A stretch of DNA of 11,493 nt. Origin: JAUVYV01 sp964585535 (GTDB taxonomy: Bacteria > Planctomycetota > Phycisphaerae > Sedimentisphaerales > Anaerobacaceae). Made by a program: the position numbers and the translations under genes. The stretch lies in assembly GCA_964585535.1 (NCBI GenBank), contig CAZPDW010000062.1:1-11493 (forward strand), written 5' to 3'. The notes beneath the pieces are model-generated. The model saw nothing but the letters and a program-made list of their open reading frames with translations, was not told where the DNA came from and did not search any database. Shown here in pieces: positions 1 to 6,848 of this stretch; the first letter of the stretch is position 1, and each line of letters begins with the position of its first letter.

Positions 1-1
1 G

Positions 2-154
2 ATGCATCCGGGGCCGATTAACAGGGGCCTTGAGATGGAAAGCGAGGTGGCGGACGGCAAAAACAGCGTTATTCTGGAGCAGGTAACAAACGGCGTGGCC
101 GTGAGAATGGCGGTTCTGTTTTTAGTCAACCAGGCGGCGGCGCAGAAAAAATGA
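2..154 (+). CDS. pyrB: aspartate carbamoyltransferase, C-terminal fragment (cut by the window edge)
   Basis: Reading from base 2 gives 50 codons ending in TGA at 152-154. The frame opens with MHPGPINRG, the conserved HPGP-N-RG signature near the end of the catalytic chain, followed by an amphipathic C-terminal helix (NGVAVRMAVL). In this family the segment belongs to the aspartate-binding domain, and the enzyme condenses carbamoyl phosphate with aspartate in the second step of pyrimidine synthesis in the cytosol. Most of the gene lies to the left of the window, so the start and the carbamoyl-phosphate site cannot be checked. The next gene, pyrC, performs the following step, which supports the call and implies an operon. 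Seen: motif and stop codon. Inferred: that the unseen part is intact. Confidence 0.9.
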   Translation: MHPGPINRGLEMESEVADGKNSVILEQVTNGVAVRMAVLFLVNQAAAQKK

Positions 155-185
155 TTATTGATGATTGGTTATTGATTATTTTACA

Positions 186-1469
186 GTGAACTCTGAACTA
201 TTGATAAAGAACGGGCGGGTGATAGACCCTGCCAACGGCATCGACGACAAGTGCAGCGTACTTATCGCCGACGGCAAGATTGCGGCAGTGGGCGAGATTG
301 ACGCGCCTGCGGCGGAGGTTATCGATGCAACGGGCAAGCTGGTTGTGCCGGGTTTGATTGATATTCACGTACATTTTCGCGAGCCGGGCGACGAGGAGGA
401 AGAGACGATATCAAGCGGCTCGGCGGCGGCGGTGGCGGCGGGGTTTACCTCGGTAGTCGCTATGCCGAACACAAGACCGCCCATAGAAAACGAGACGGAC
501 GTGGAATACGTTCATCGAAAGGCAAGGCAGGCAAGGAAAACGCACGTATATACGATGGGGGCCATCACCAGGGGGCGCGAGGGCGTTGAGCTTGCAGAGA
601 TGGGCTTTATGGCTGAGGCGGGCGCCGTCGGCTTTACGGACGACGGCAACGGCGTTCAGGACCCGGCGGTGATGCTTCGGGCGCTGAAGTACGCCGGTAT
701 GTTCGATGTGGTTGTTGCGCAGCACTGCCAGGACGACAGGATTGCAGCAAACGGGGTGATGAACTCGGGGTATTATTCGACAATACTCGGCCTGCCGGGA
801 ATAGACGGCCTGGCCGAAGAGGCGATGCTGTGGCGGGACATCCAGCTCGTCAGAAAGACAAATGTCCGTTACCACGCCCAGCACGTCTCGACGGCGGGGG
901 CTATACGGCTGATAGCCGATGCCAAAAAGGATTCAGTGCCGATTACCTGTGAGGTAACGCCGCACCATTTGCTTTTGACCGAGGAAAACTGCGGCGAGTA
1001 TGATACGAATTTCAAGGTCAATCCGCCGCTTCGCAGCGAGAGTGACATCGAGGCGTTGAAGAAGGCGATAGCGGAGGGAGTGGTTGATGCTCTTGTAACC
1101 GACCACGCGCCGCATCTGCGGAGCGAAAAAGAGCTGGAGTTTTTGGCGGCTCCGTTCGGCATAGTGTCTTTAGAGTGTGCTCTGGGCCTTTATGTCAGGG
1201 CATTGCTCGAGCCGGGGGTTCTCGAATGGCCCGGGCTGATTCGGCTTTTGACGGAAAAGCCGGCCAACATAATAGGCGTCGATAAAGGCACGCTGGCCAA
1301 GGGCAAACAGGCGGATGTGACCATTATCGACCCGGATGCCGAGTACAGGGTTGACGCGGCGGCTTTTCGCTCCAAGAGCAGGAACTGTCCTTATGACGGC
1401 TGGACGCTCAAAGCCAAGGTTGACAAAACAATCGTCGGCGGTGAAGTAAGATTTTCTGCGGATGGATAA
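186..1469 (+). CDS. pyrC: dihydroorotase, class I (PyrC)
   Basis: This cytosolic metal-dependent amidohydrolase cyclises N-carbamoyl-aspartate to dihydroorotate, the third step of pyrimidine synthesis. The N-terminal part is LLIKNGRVIDP, then DIHVHFREPG, a MPNT motif, GFTDDG, HCQD, HAQHVSTAGAI, TPHHL, NPPLR and TDHAPH. Numbered from the GTG at 186 (427 residues), the metal and active-site residues are H61, H63, D153, H180, H233 and D306. From memory these fall almost exactly on the Aquifex aeolicus enzyme (H61, H63, D153, H180, H232, D305), which favours this start. The Asp replaces the carboxylated lysine of other classes. The frame is also open to a TTG at 165 with no better ribosome site. 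Neither start has a clear Shine-Dalgarno, so translation may be coupled to pyrB 31 bases upstream. Class I enzymes of this type can form complexes with PyrB; here that is inference. Confidence 0.96.
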   Translation: MNSELLIKNGRVIDPANGIDDKCSVLIADGKIAAVGEIDAPAAEVIDATGKLVVPGLIDIHVHFREPGDEEEETISSGSAAAVAAGFTSVVAMPNTRPPIENETDVEYVHRKARQARKTHVYTMGAITRGREGVELAEMGFMAEAGAVGFTDDGNGVQDPAVMLRALKYAGMFDVVVAQHCQDDRIAANGVMNSGYYSTILGLPGIDGLAEEAMLWRDIQLVRKTNVRYHAQHVSTAGAIRLIADAKKDSVPITCEVTPHHLLLTEENCGEYDTNFKVNPPLRSESDIEALKKAIAEGVVDALVTDHAPHLRSEKELEFLAAPFGIVSLECALGLYVRALLEPGVLEWPGLIRLLTEKPANIIGVDKGTLAKGKQADVTIIDPDAEYRVDAAAFRSKSRNCPYDGWTLKAKVDKTIVGGEVRFSADG

Positions 1470-1472
1470 GTG

Positions 1473-1955
1473 ATGCCGTTTATTATTGACGGTTATAATC
1501 TGCTCTGGGCGATTCGTAAAACAGACCGGGACGATGAGCCGGTCGGTGAGCTTTATCTGTGCCGAACCATAGGCGTGTATCTGGAGCTAATCGGCGATAA
1601 GGGGCAGGTTATATTCGACGGCCTCGGGCCGCCCGACAAGAGCGGATTTGATAACATAACCGGCGTGGAAGTAGCTTTTTCCGGTCGTGAGGTCGATTGT
1701 GACACGATAATCAAACACAAGATAACTGCAAGCACCGCGCCGAGGCGGCTGACCGTTGTCAGCAGCGACCGCGAGTTGCGGGATGCGGCCCGGGCACGAA
1801 GGGCGACAACGGTGAAATCCGAAGTTTTCTGGAAGGAAGTGCTCAAACAGTTGAGCCGCAGGAAAAAAAGATTTACCGAGCCGGACGGAAAACGCCGGGG
1901 CCTTAACGAAAGTGAAACCGAACAATGGCTCAGATTCTTCGGCCTTGACCAGTAG
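1473..1955 (+). CDS. NYN/PIN-like domain protein of the YacP (Rae1) type
   Basis: A 160-residue protein beginning MPFIIDGYNLLWAI. It has the order of acidic motifs expected of the NYN branch of PIN-like nucleases: D6 in IIDGYN, D49 in VIFDG, D75/D77 in the VDCDTII stretch, and S98-D99 in VVSSDRELRDAA, followed by a TTVKSEVFWKEV block. Bacillus Rae1/YacP, from this family, is a ribosome-associated mRNA endonuclease; RNA cleavage here is inferred from the family only. The C-terminal tail from about residue 128 is rich in Lys/Arg (RRKKRF, KRRG) and could contact RNA. A GTG at 1470 is also in frame, but the ATG at 1473 gives the expected family N-terminus. It follows the pyrC stop by 3 bases, so it is probably co-transcribed and translationally coupled. 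A functional link to pyrimidine synthesis is not evident. Confidence 0.82.
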   Translation: MPFIIDGYNLLWAIRKTDRDDEPVGELYLCRTIGVYLELIGDKGQVIFDGLGPPDKSGFDNITGVEVAFSGREVDCDTIIKHKITASTAPRRLTVVSSDRELRDAARARRATTVKSEVFWKEVLKQLSRRKKRFTEPDGKRRGLNESETEQWLRFFGLDQ

Positions 1956-2026
1956 CCGGGCGGCAGCAGAAGGGCGACGGCGTTTTCGGTGAGGCAATGA
2001 TGCGACAGAGGGGCTGAAACAGACGT

Positions 2027-5000
2027 ATGGGTGACAGCGAATTAACCAAAGAGAAGCTGTTCGAGCAGGTGAGGACTCTGCGCTCGCAGGTGGAGCGGCT
2101 GCGGGCCGAACATCAGCACGCCGAGCAGATGTTGCAGTATGAGCAGCGATACCGGGCGGTTGTCGAGAACACGCAGGACATCATTTACTCGGTAACACGG
2201 GACGGGACACTGACGTTTGTCAGTCCACAGGTATCGAAGCTGGGATACTCTGCGGAAGATGTCGTGGGTCATAACCTCAGCGAATTTATTCATCCGGATG
2301 ACATGGAACACGTGATGCGCGACCTGGCCAAGACGGTGGAGACGGGCCGGGAGTTTCCCACGGAGTTTCGGCTGTCGAGCAGGGACGCCGGCTGGGTGTA
2401 TGTCGAGGAGGCCGGCAGCGCGATTTGTGAAGGCGGCAGGGTGGTGCAGATTGTTGGCTCGATAAGGGACATAACCGAGCATAAACAAATCGAGCAGGGG
2501 CTTGCGCGGGAGCGGAATCTTCTGCGATGTGTGATTGACTCTCTGCCGGACCGGATTTATGTCAAGGATACACAGGGGCGGTTTGTAATATGCAACCGGG
2601 CGGTTGCCGTCGAGGCCGGGCTGGAAAATCCGGAAGATTTGGTCGGCAAGAGCGATTTTGACCGTTATCCGAAGGAAAAGGCACGGGGATACTACGAGCA
2701 GGAGCAGCAGATAATTCGGACCGGCAGGGCGGTGATTAACGAAGAAAAACCGGGGGTGAACGGGACACTTGATGTGGCCTGGGCCTCGAATACCAAGGTG
2801 CCGTGGCGCGACGACAATGGAAAGATAATCGGAATTATCGGCTCGAACCGTGATGTCAGCGAGCGCAAGAAGGCCGAGGAAGCGCTGGACAAAGAACGAA
2901 GGATGCTTCGCACGCTCATAGACAACATACCCGACCAAATTTATATAAAAGACAAGGAGAGCAAATTTGTGCTTTGCAACAAGGCCGTTGCAGAGTTTCA
3001 CGGTATGGCAAATCTGGAAGAGATGGTCGGCAAGACCGATTTTGATTTGTACCCGCCGGACACTGCTCAGCAGTGCAAGGAAGAAGAACGGCAGGTGCTC
3101 CGAACCGGCAAGCCGGTGGTCAACCATGAGGAATATGGTACGGATAAGGACGGAAACCGGGTATGCGGCTTGACTACCAAAGTTCCGCTGGTCGATAGTG
3201 AGGGGGAAATAATCGGCATTGTCGGCGTGGGCCGCAGGATCACGGAGCGCAAGAAGGCCGAGGAAGCGCTGGACAAAGAACGAAGGATGCTTCGCACGCT
3301 CATAGACAACATACCCGACCAGATTTATGTGAAAGACACGGAGAGCAGATTTGTGCTTTGCAATAAGGCCATTGCAAAGTTTCACGGTATGGCAAATCCG
3401 AAAGATATGGTCGGCAAGACCGATTTCGATTTGTACCCGCCGGATATGGCTCAGCGGTACGATGAAGAAGAACGGCAGATGATACGAACGAGCAAGCCGG
3501 TGGTCAACCGCGAGGACTCCGATACGGATAAGGAGGGGAATTTGGTGTGCGGTTTGACTACGAAGGTTCCGCTGGTTGATAGTGAGGGGGGAATAATCGG
3601 CATTGTCGGCGTGAGCCGTATGATCACGGAGCGAAAGAAGGCAGAGCAGGCATTGCGCGAGTCGGAAGAGAGATACAGGGAGATGTTCCGCGCTGCTGCA
3701 GAAGGGATTGTGGTGGCAGATGTTGAGAGTAAGAAGTTCAGATATGCCAATCCGGCTATATGCGAGATGCTCGGCTACACGGAGGAAGAGCTGACCAGCA
3801 TGGGCGTGCCGGACATTCACCCAAAGGAAGATCTGGATTATGTTATGTCCGAGTTCGAAGCACAGGTGAGGAAGGGGAAGACTCTGGCGGCGAATATTCC
3901 CTGTCTGCGAAAGGACGGAACGGTCATATATGCGGATATTAATACAACGAATGTGACGATAGACGGAAGGTCGTCTAATGTAGGTTTCTTCACAGATACG
4001 ACAGAGCGGAAGCTCGCTGAGGAGGCGCTTCAGAGGGCGCATGATGAGCTTGAGGCGAGGGTGGAAAGGCGCACGGCTGACCTTGCGGCGGCAGTCGAAG
4101 AACTGAGGAACGAAATTGCCGAGCGAAAGCGTGCCGAGAAGGCGCTGCGTAAGGCCGAGGAGCGCTTCAGAACCATATTTGAGAACACCGCAGTCGGTTT
4201 GTATCGTACCACTCCCGACGGACGGATACTCCTGGCAAACCCCGCGCTGGTAAAAATGCTCGGATATGAGTCGTTCGAGGAGTTAGCGAAGATGAATCTG
4301 GAGGAACATGGTATCGATGTATCCACTCCGCGTTCGGCGTTCAAGCGGCGTGTAGAAAAGCAAGGTCGGGTGATTGGTCTTGAGTCCGTTTGGATAAGGC
4401 GTAATGGAACAAAACTTTTTATTTGCGAGAGCGCTGTTACTATCAGAGATGAGAAAGGCAATGTGCTATACTACGAAGGCACGGTTGAAGATATCACGGA
4501 GCGGAAGAAGGTGGAGGATAAACTGCTGGTTTATCAGGAGCAGTTGCGGTCTTTAGCGTCGGAGCTGTCACTGGCGGAGGAACGGCTGAGGCGGCGAATA
4601 GCGACGGACCTGCACGACAACGTCAGCCAGAACCTGGCTATCAGCAAGATAAAACTGGATTCTTTAGTTGAGTCTGCTGCGTCAAAAAACATTCGGGCAC
4701 TGCTTGAGGAGATTCGCGATTTGGTGGCTCAGACCATAGAGAGCACGCGTTCTCTTACGTTTGAGATGAGCCCTCCTGTATTGTATGAGCTTGGGTTCGA
4801 GGCGGCGATGGGCTGGCTTGCCAGGCAGACCAGGCAGCGCCATGGGCTTGCAGTTGATTTCGAGGACGACGGGCGAGACAAACCGCTTGACAACAATACA
4901 CGTGTGCTGCTTTTCCAGGCGGTGCGGGAGCTGCTGGTCAATGTGGTTAAGCATGCAAAGGCCAGGCAGGTGAAAGTCTCGGCTCGAAAGGTTCGCGACC

Positions 5001-5224
5001 GGATACGTGTGACCGTCGAGGACGATGGGGTTGGGTTCGATATGTCAAAAATCAGCGCCGATGAGCAGGGAACAGAGGGGTTTGGGCTTTTCAATATACG
5101 CGAGCGATTAGACCATATCGGCGGGCAGGTCAAAATCGATTCCAGGCCGGGCGGGGGAACTCGTATTACCCTCACCGCACCATTGGATAATAAAGGCAAA
5201 GTAAGTACGGGAGAAAGCAAATGA
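2027..5224 (+). CDS. soluble multi-PAS sensor histidine kinase (HisKA_3 / NarX-type core)
   Basis: A 1065-residue kinase with no membrane span or signal peptide, so a cytosolic sensor. From the N-terminus I read a short coiled coil (5-40) and PAS repeats at about 41-155, 163-284, 291-412, 419-540 and 548-666. A long heptad-rich linker follows (664-712), then a sixth PAS (711-830). Each PAS ends in a DITE/RKKAE-type junction. The dimerisation/phosphoacceptor domain has the NarX-family ATDLHDNVSQNL motif with H863. The ATPase domain has the N box around N972 (LLVNVVKHA), DDGVGFD at 999-1005, GFGLFNIRERL and PGGGT at 1041-1045, so it looks catalytically complete. PAS 3 and PAS 4 are a recent tandem duplication. 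The ATG at 2027 has only a weak, distant AGAGGGG upstream. The stop overlaps the response regulator start (ATGA), marking its cognate partner. The ligand is unknown; no haem or flavin motif is clear. Confidence 0.93.
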   Translation: MGDSELTKEKLFEQVRTLRSQVERLRAEHQHAEQMLQYEQRYRAVVENTQDIIYSVTRDGTLTFVSPQVSKLGYSAEDVVGHNLSEFIHPDDMEHVMRDLAKTVETGREFPTEFRLSSRDAGWVYVEEAGSAICEGGRVVQIVGSIRDITEHKQIEQGLARERNLLRCVIDSLPDRIYVKDTQGRFVICNRAVAVEAGLENPEDLVGKSDFDRYPKEKARGYYEQEQQIIRTGRAVINEEKPGVNGTLDVAWASNTKVPWRDDNGKIIGIIGSNRDVSERKKAEEALDKERRMLRTLIDNIPDQIYIKDKESKFVLCNKAVAEFHGMANLEEMVGKTDFDLYPPDTAQQCKEEERQVLRTGKPVVNHEEYGTDKDGNRVCGLTTKVPLVDSEGEIIGIVGVGRRITERKKAEEALDKERRMLRTLIDNIPDQIYVKDTESRFVLCNKAIAKFHGMANPKDMVGKTDFDLYPPDMAQRYDEEERQMIRTSKPVVNREDSDTDKEGNLVCGLTTKVPLVDSEGGIIGIVGVSRMITERKKAEQALRESEERYREMFRAAAEGIVVADVESKKFRYANPAICEMLGYTEEELTSMGVPDIHPKEDLDYVMSEFEAQVRKGKTLAANIPCLRKDGTVIYADINTTNVTIDGRSSNVGFFTDTTERKLAEEALQRAHDELEARVERRTADLAAAVEELRNEIAERKRAEKALRKAEERFRTIFENTAVGLYRTTPDGRILLANPALVKMLGYESFEELAKMNLEEHGIDVSTPRSAFKRRVEKQGRVIGLESVWIRRNGTKLFICESAVTIRDEKGNVLYYEGTVEDITERKKVEDKLLVYQEQLRSLASELSLAEERLRRRIATDLHDNVSQNLAISKIKLDSLVESAASKNIRALLEEIRDLVAQTIESTRSLTFEMSPPVLYELGFEAAMGWLARQTRQRHGLAVDFEDDGRDKPLDNNTRVLLFQAVRELLVNVVKHAKARQVKVSARKVRDRIRVTVEDDGVGFDMSKISADEQGTEGFGLFNIRERLDHIGGQVKIDSRPGGGTRITLTAPLDNKGKVSTGESK
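2861..3628 (+). repeat. in-frame tandem duplication of a PAS module (2 x 384 bp) inside the kinase gene
   Basis: Units 2861-3244 and 3245-3628 are each exactly 384 bp (128 codons; residues 279-406 and 407-534). The first 77 bp of each unit are identical (2861-2937 and 3245-3321), and further identical blocks occur around GKTDFDLYPP, GLTTKVPLVDSEG and IIGIVGV. A more diverged relative of the same module precedes them (residues about 160-278). This points to stepwise expansion, with the last duplication recent or kept similar by gene conversion. Confidence 0.93.
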
Positions 5225-5874
5225 GTATCAGAATATTGCTGGCGGACGACCACAAAATTACTCGTCAGGGGCTGCGTTCGCTACTCGAACAGCAGGACGA
5301 TATGGAGGTGGCGGCCGAAGCGGAAAATGGTCGTACAGCGGTGGCTCTGGTGGACGAGCTGCTGCCGGACGTCGTGATTATGGATGTTACAATGCCCGAT
5401 TTGAACGGAGTCGAGGCGACGCGTCAGATTGTGGCGAAATACCCGGATGTTAAGGTCATCGCCCTGTCAATGCATTCGGATACCCTTTTTGTAACGGAAA
5501 TGCTCAGAAGCGGAGCGTGCGGCTATCTTCTGAAGGATTGCGCCTTTGAGGAGATGACCAGGGCCATCAGGGCGGTTATGAATGATAAGACATACCTTAG
5601 CCCATCGATATCGGCAGTGGTTGTGGAAGACTATCTACACCGGCTCTCGAAGGCCGATTTTTCGGCTTCCGGGATACTGACCGACAGAGAACGAGAGGTG
5701 CTTCAGCTTATGGCCGAGGGCAAATCCACAAAACAGATAGCACTGAAGCTGCACATCAGCATCAAAACGGTCGAAACGCACCGACGTCAGATAATGAATA
5801 AGCTGGATATCCATACGGTGGCGGAATTGACCAAATATGCGGTTCGCAAAGGGCTTACATCGCTCGATACGTAG
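5221..5874 (+). CDS. NarL/FixJ-family response regulator (receiver + LuxR-type HTH)
   Basis: A 217-residue transcription factor. The receiver domain (1-120) has the acidic pair D9/D10, phosphoacceptor D55 in VVIMDVTMPD, S83 and K105 in GYLLKD, so all switch residues are present. The C-terminal LuxR/GerE helix-turn-helix covers about 152-210 (LTDREREVLQLMAEGKSTKQIA, shown here in part, then KTVETHR and IMNKL). The ATG at 5221 overlaps the kinase stop by 4 bases and is preceded by GGGAG, so the pair is translationally coupled and almost certainly cognate. Phosphorylation by the upstream kinase should promote dimerisation and DNA binding. Targets cannot be read from this window; the structured region just downstream is an obvious place to look. 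No clear terminator directly follows the TAG stop. Confidence 0.95.
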   Translation: MSIRILLADDHKITRQGLRSLLEQQDDMEVAAEAENGRTAVALVDELLPDVVIMDVTMPDLNGVEATRQIVAKYPDVKVIALSMHSDTLFVTEMLRSGACGYLLKDCAFEEMTRAIRAVMNDKTYLSPSISAVVVEDYLHRLSKADFSASGILTDREREVLQLMAEGKSTKQIALKLHISIKTVETHRRQIMNKLDIHTVAELTKYAVRKGLTSLDT

Positions 5875-5976
5875 CCGCTGAGGCGAGTTGTTGCGTATTA
5901 TCGGCGTAAGAAAAAATAAGGTATTTCGTCCCACAAAATAAGGAATAACCTGATAGCATCGACTGACCCCTGTGTG

Positions 5977-5982
5977 TATAAT
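5977..5982 (+). promoter_or_regulatory. possible -10 box (TATAAT) of a downstream untranslated transcript
   Basis: A perfect TATAAT lies 103 bases after the response regulator stop. The hexamer 17 bases upstream (TAGCAT) is a poor -35, so this is weak as a sigma-70 promoter unless an activator helps. It faces the hairpin region at 6018-6168 and no obvious gene. It could start a transcript of about 180 nt ending at 6168. Confidence 0.3.
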
Positions 5983-6017
5983 TGTCGTATAGTAAGCCGA
6001 AGCCGAGGACAACCAAG

Positions 6018-6081
6018 TATTGAAAAAGTAGTATTGCGTACCTCTTTGACAATTTATTGGCGAAAAGCAGCCTTTTCAATA
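6018..6081 (+). repeat. inverted repeat, 9-base arms
   Basis: TATTGAAAA at 6018-6026 is exactly complementary to TTTTCAATA at 6073-6081 and encloses 46 bases. Alternative pairings across the same stretch are CCTCT 6041-6045 with AGAGG 6083-6087 and AGCAG 6066-6070 with CTGCT 6093-6097. A TTGACA at 6046-6051 sits in the loop but has no good -10 at the right distance. Confidence 0.5.
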
Positions 6082-6110
6082 CAGAGGAGTATCTGCTGAG
6101 CGGCACTCAT

Positions 6111-6168
6111 GGAGCATTTTGGGTGTGGGTGTTCCTGGGAACCTCAGTATGATGCTCCTTATTTTTTT
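6111..6168 (+). terminator. hairpin followed by a T-rich run; likely intrinsic terminator
   Basis: GGAGCAT (6111-6117) pairs perfectly with ATGCTCC (6152-6158), and TTATTTTTTT follows at once. Inside is a second small hairpin, GTTC at 6131-6134 with GAAC at 6139-6142. The outer loop is long for a classical terminator, so it may be the 3' end of a structured RNA rather than a plain stop. It could end either a read-through message from the response regulator or a transcript from the box at 5977. Confidence 0.5.
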
Positions 6169-6452
6169 GCGCATAAAGGGCTTTGCGAACCGGCCCGGTC
6201 AAATCCTGGAAAATTCCTCAAACGTAGGGGTTTTTTGAAAAACATTTTGCAAGGATTTACTGCGGAAAAGGTTATGGTAAAACCCCCTGAGTTCGAGTCC
6301 GCCGGGGGTCTTGCCCGCCACCGATATTCTACCCAAATTTTATCCGTGGTTGCCCGCAAAATATCGAATACTCAACCATCGATGTTAAATCCCTGCCGCC
6401 CACTCCAACGACAAAAAAACATTTATCCCGAATCCCCGCTCTCTCAATATTT

Positions 6453-6499
6453 TTCGTGCCTTCGTAGTGAAATGCCTTTGTTCTCTGCGAGCTCTGTGA
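6453..6499. repeat. degenerate short intergenic repeat of the 'ctctgcga...ctctgtg' type
   Basis: The stretch runs TTCGTGCCTTCGTAGTGAAA, then CTCTGCGAGCTCTGTG. From memory, near-identical strings recur between genes in planctomycete and other environmental genomes. Only one degenerate copy is visible here, so the assignment rests on recognition and not on an internal match. Confidence 0.4.
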
Positions 6500-6548
6500 C
6501 GGCAATCTCAGCATTTCGATAACCACATACCCCGTTTTGCCAAACGCC

Positions 6549-6773
6549 CTACGGCTCCTCGCTCGCCTCCTGTTCCACGTCTTTCTCTATTTTCTCTAAC
6601 TCCAAAGCCATATTATCCTTCGTTATATTTTTCTTCGCCTCGGCGTCGTACTCGGCCTGCGTCTTGACAACCTCTTCCTGCGGCTTGCTCTCGCTCGAAG
6701 TCTTCTTGCATCCCGACATCCAGAAAACGCTTATCGCCGCAACAACAGCTATCACTATTATTCTTCGCAACAT
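6549..6773 (-). CDS. small predicted lipoprotein with a charged helical tail
   Basis: A 74-residue protein starting MLRRIIVIAVVAAISVFWMSGC. The Arg pair, hydrophobic core and MSGC box at 19-22 fit a lipoprotein signal peptide with C22 as the lipidated residue. Met at -3 is slightly unusual. The mature part is a short, highly charged, probably helical segment: EEVVKTQAEYDAEAKKNIT, then NMALELEKIEKDVEQEA. I recall similar small planctomycete lipoproteins with a KKxIT...ELEKLEKEI core but know no function. GAAAGGG lies upstream of the ATG with a longish spacing. The gene starts 75 bases after the stop of the next gene upstream on the same strand and has no terminator between, so the two are probably one operon. 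A tether or envelope spacer is possible but is only a guess. Confidence 0.7.
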   Translation of the reverse strand: MLRRIIVIAVVAAISVFWMSGCKKTSSESKPQEEVVKTQAEYDAEAKKNITKDNMALELEKIEKDVEQEASEEP

Positions 6774-6848
6774 CTCTATACCCTTTCGAAATAAACCGTT
6801 CTCTATCGTCCCAACACTATTAAATCCGCCCTATTGCTTATCACTGCG

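Larger units (their letters stand above)
5875..6548. other. 674-base intergenic region without a convincing gene
   Basis: No reading frame here looks protein-like; the longest ones are low-complexity and lack domain signatures and ribosome sites. It does hold signals annotated separately: a TATAAT box at 5977, inverted repeats, a hairpin with a T-rich run at 6111-6168 and a decayed short repeat at 6453-6499. Further pairings are AGGGGTTTT at 6226-6234 with AAAACCCCCT at 6279-6288, and ACCCCC at 6282-6287 with GGGGGT at 6304-6309. The TTCGAGTCC at 6292-6300 mimics a tRNA T-loop but has no matching stems. Confidence 0.6.

Noticed and set aside
2042..4042. 666-codon minus-strand ORF opposite the kinase gene
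   Set aside because: It is a shadow of the kinase's codon bias: composition is His/Arg/Leu-rich and repeats mirror the PAS repeats. The forward frame has complete kinase motifs.
6046..6051. TTGACA as a sigma-70 -35 box
   Set aside because: No -10-like hexamer lies 16-19 bases downstream; the nearest (TTCAAT) is 23 bases away.
6279..6310. tRNA-like 3' end (TTCGAGTCC followed by GCCGGGGG)
   Set aside because: The putative T-stem (CTGAG with CCGCC) does not pair beyond one base, and no acceptor or anticodon arm is found upstream. It is better explained as a C/G-rich inverted repeat.
6109..6522. 137-codon plus-strand ORF
   Set aside because: It starts inside a hairpin, crosses the T-run and several inverted repeats, has no ribosome site and encodes no protein-like pattern.
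5875..6548. CRISPR array or insertion sequence remnant in the large gap
   Set aside because: No regularly spaced direct repeats, no transposase fragment in any frame, and no terminal inverted repeats with target duplications.
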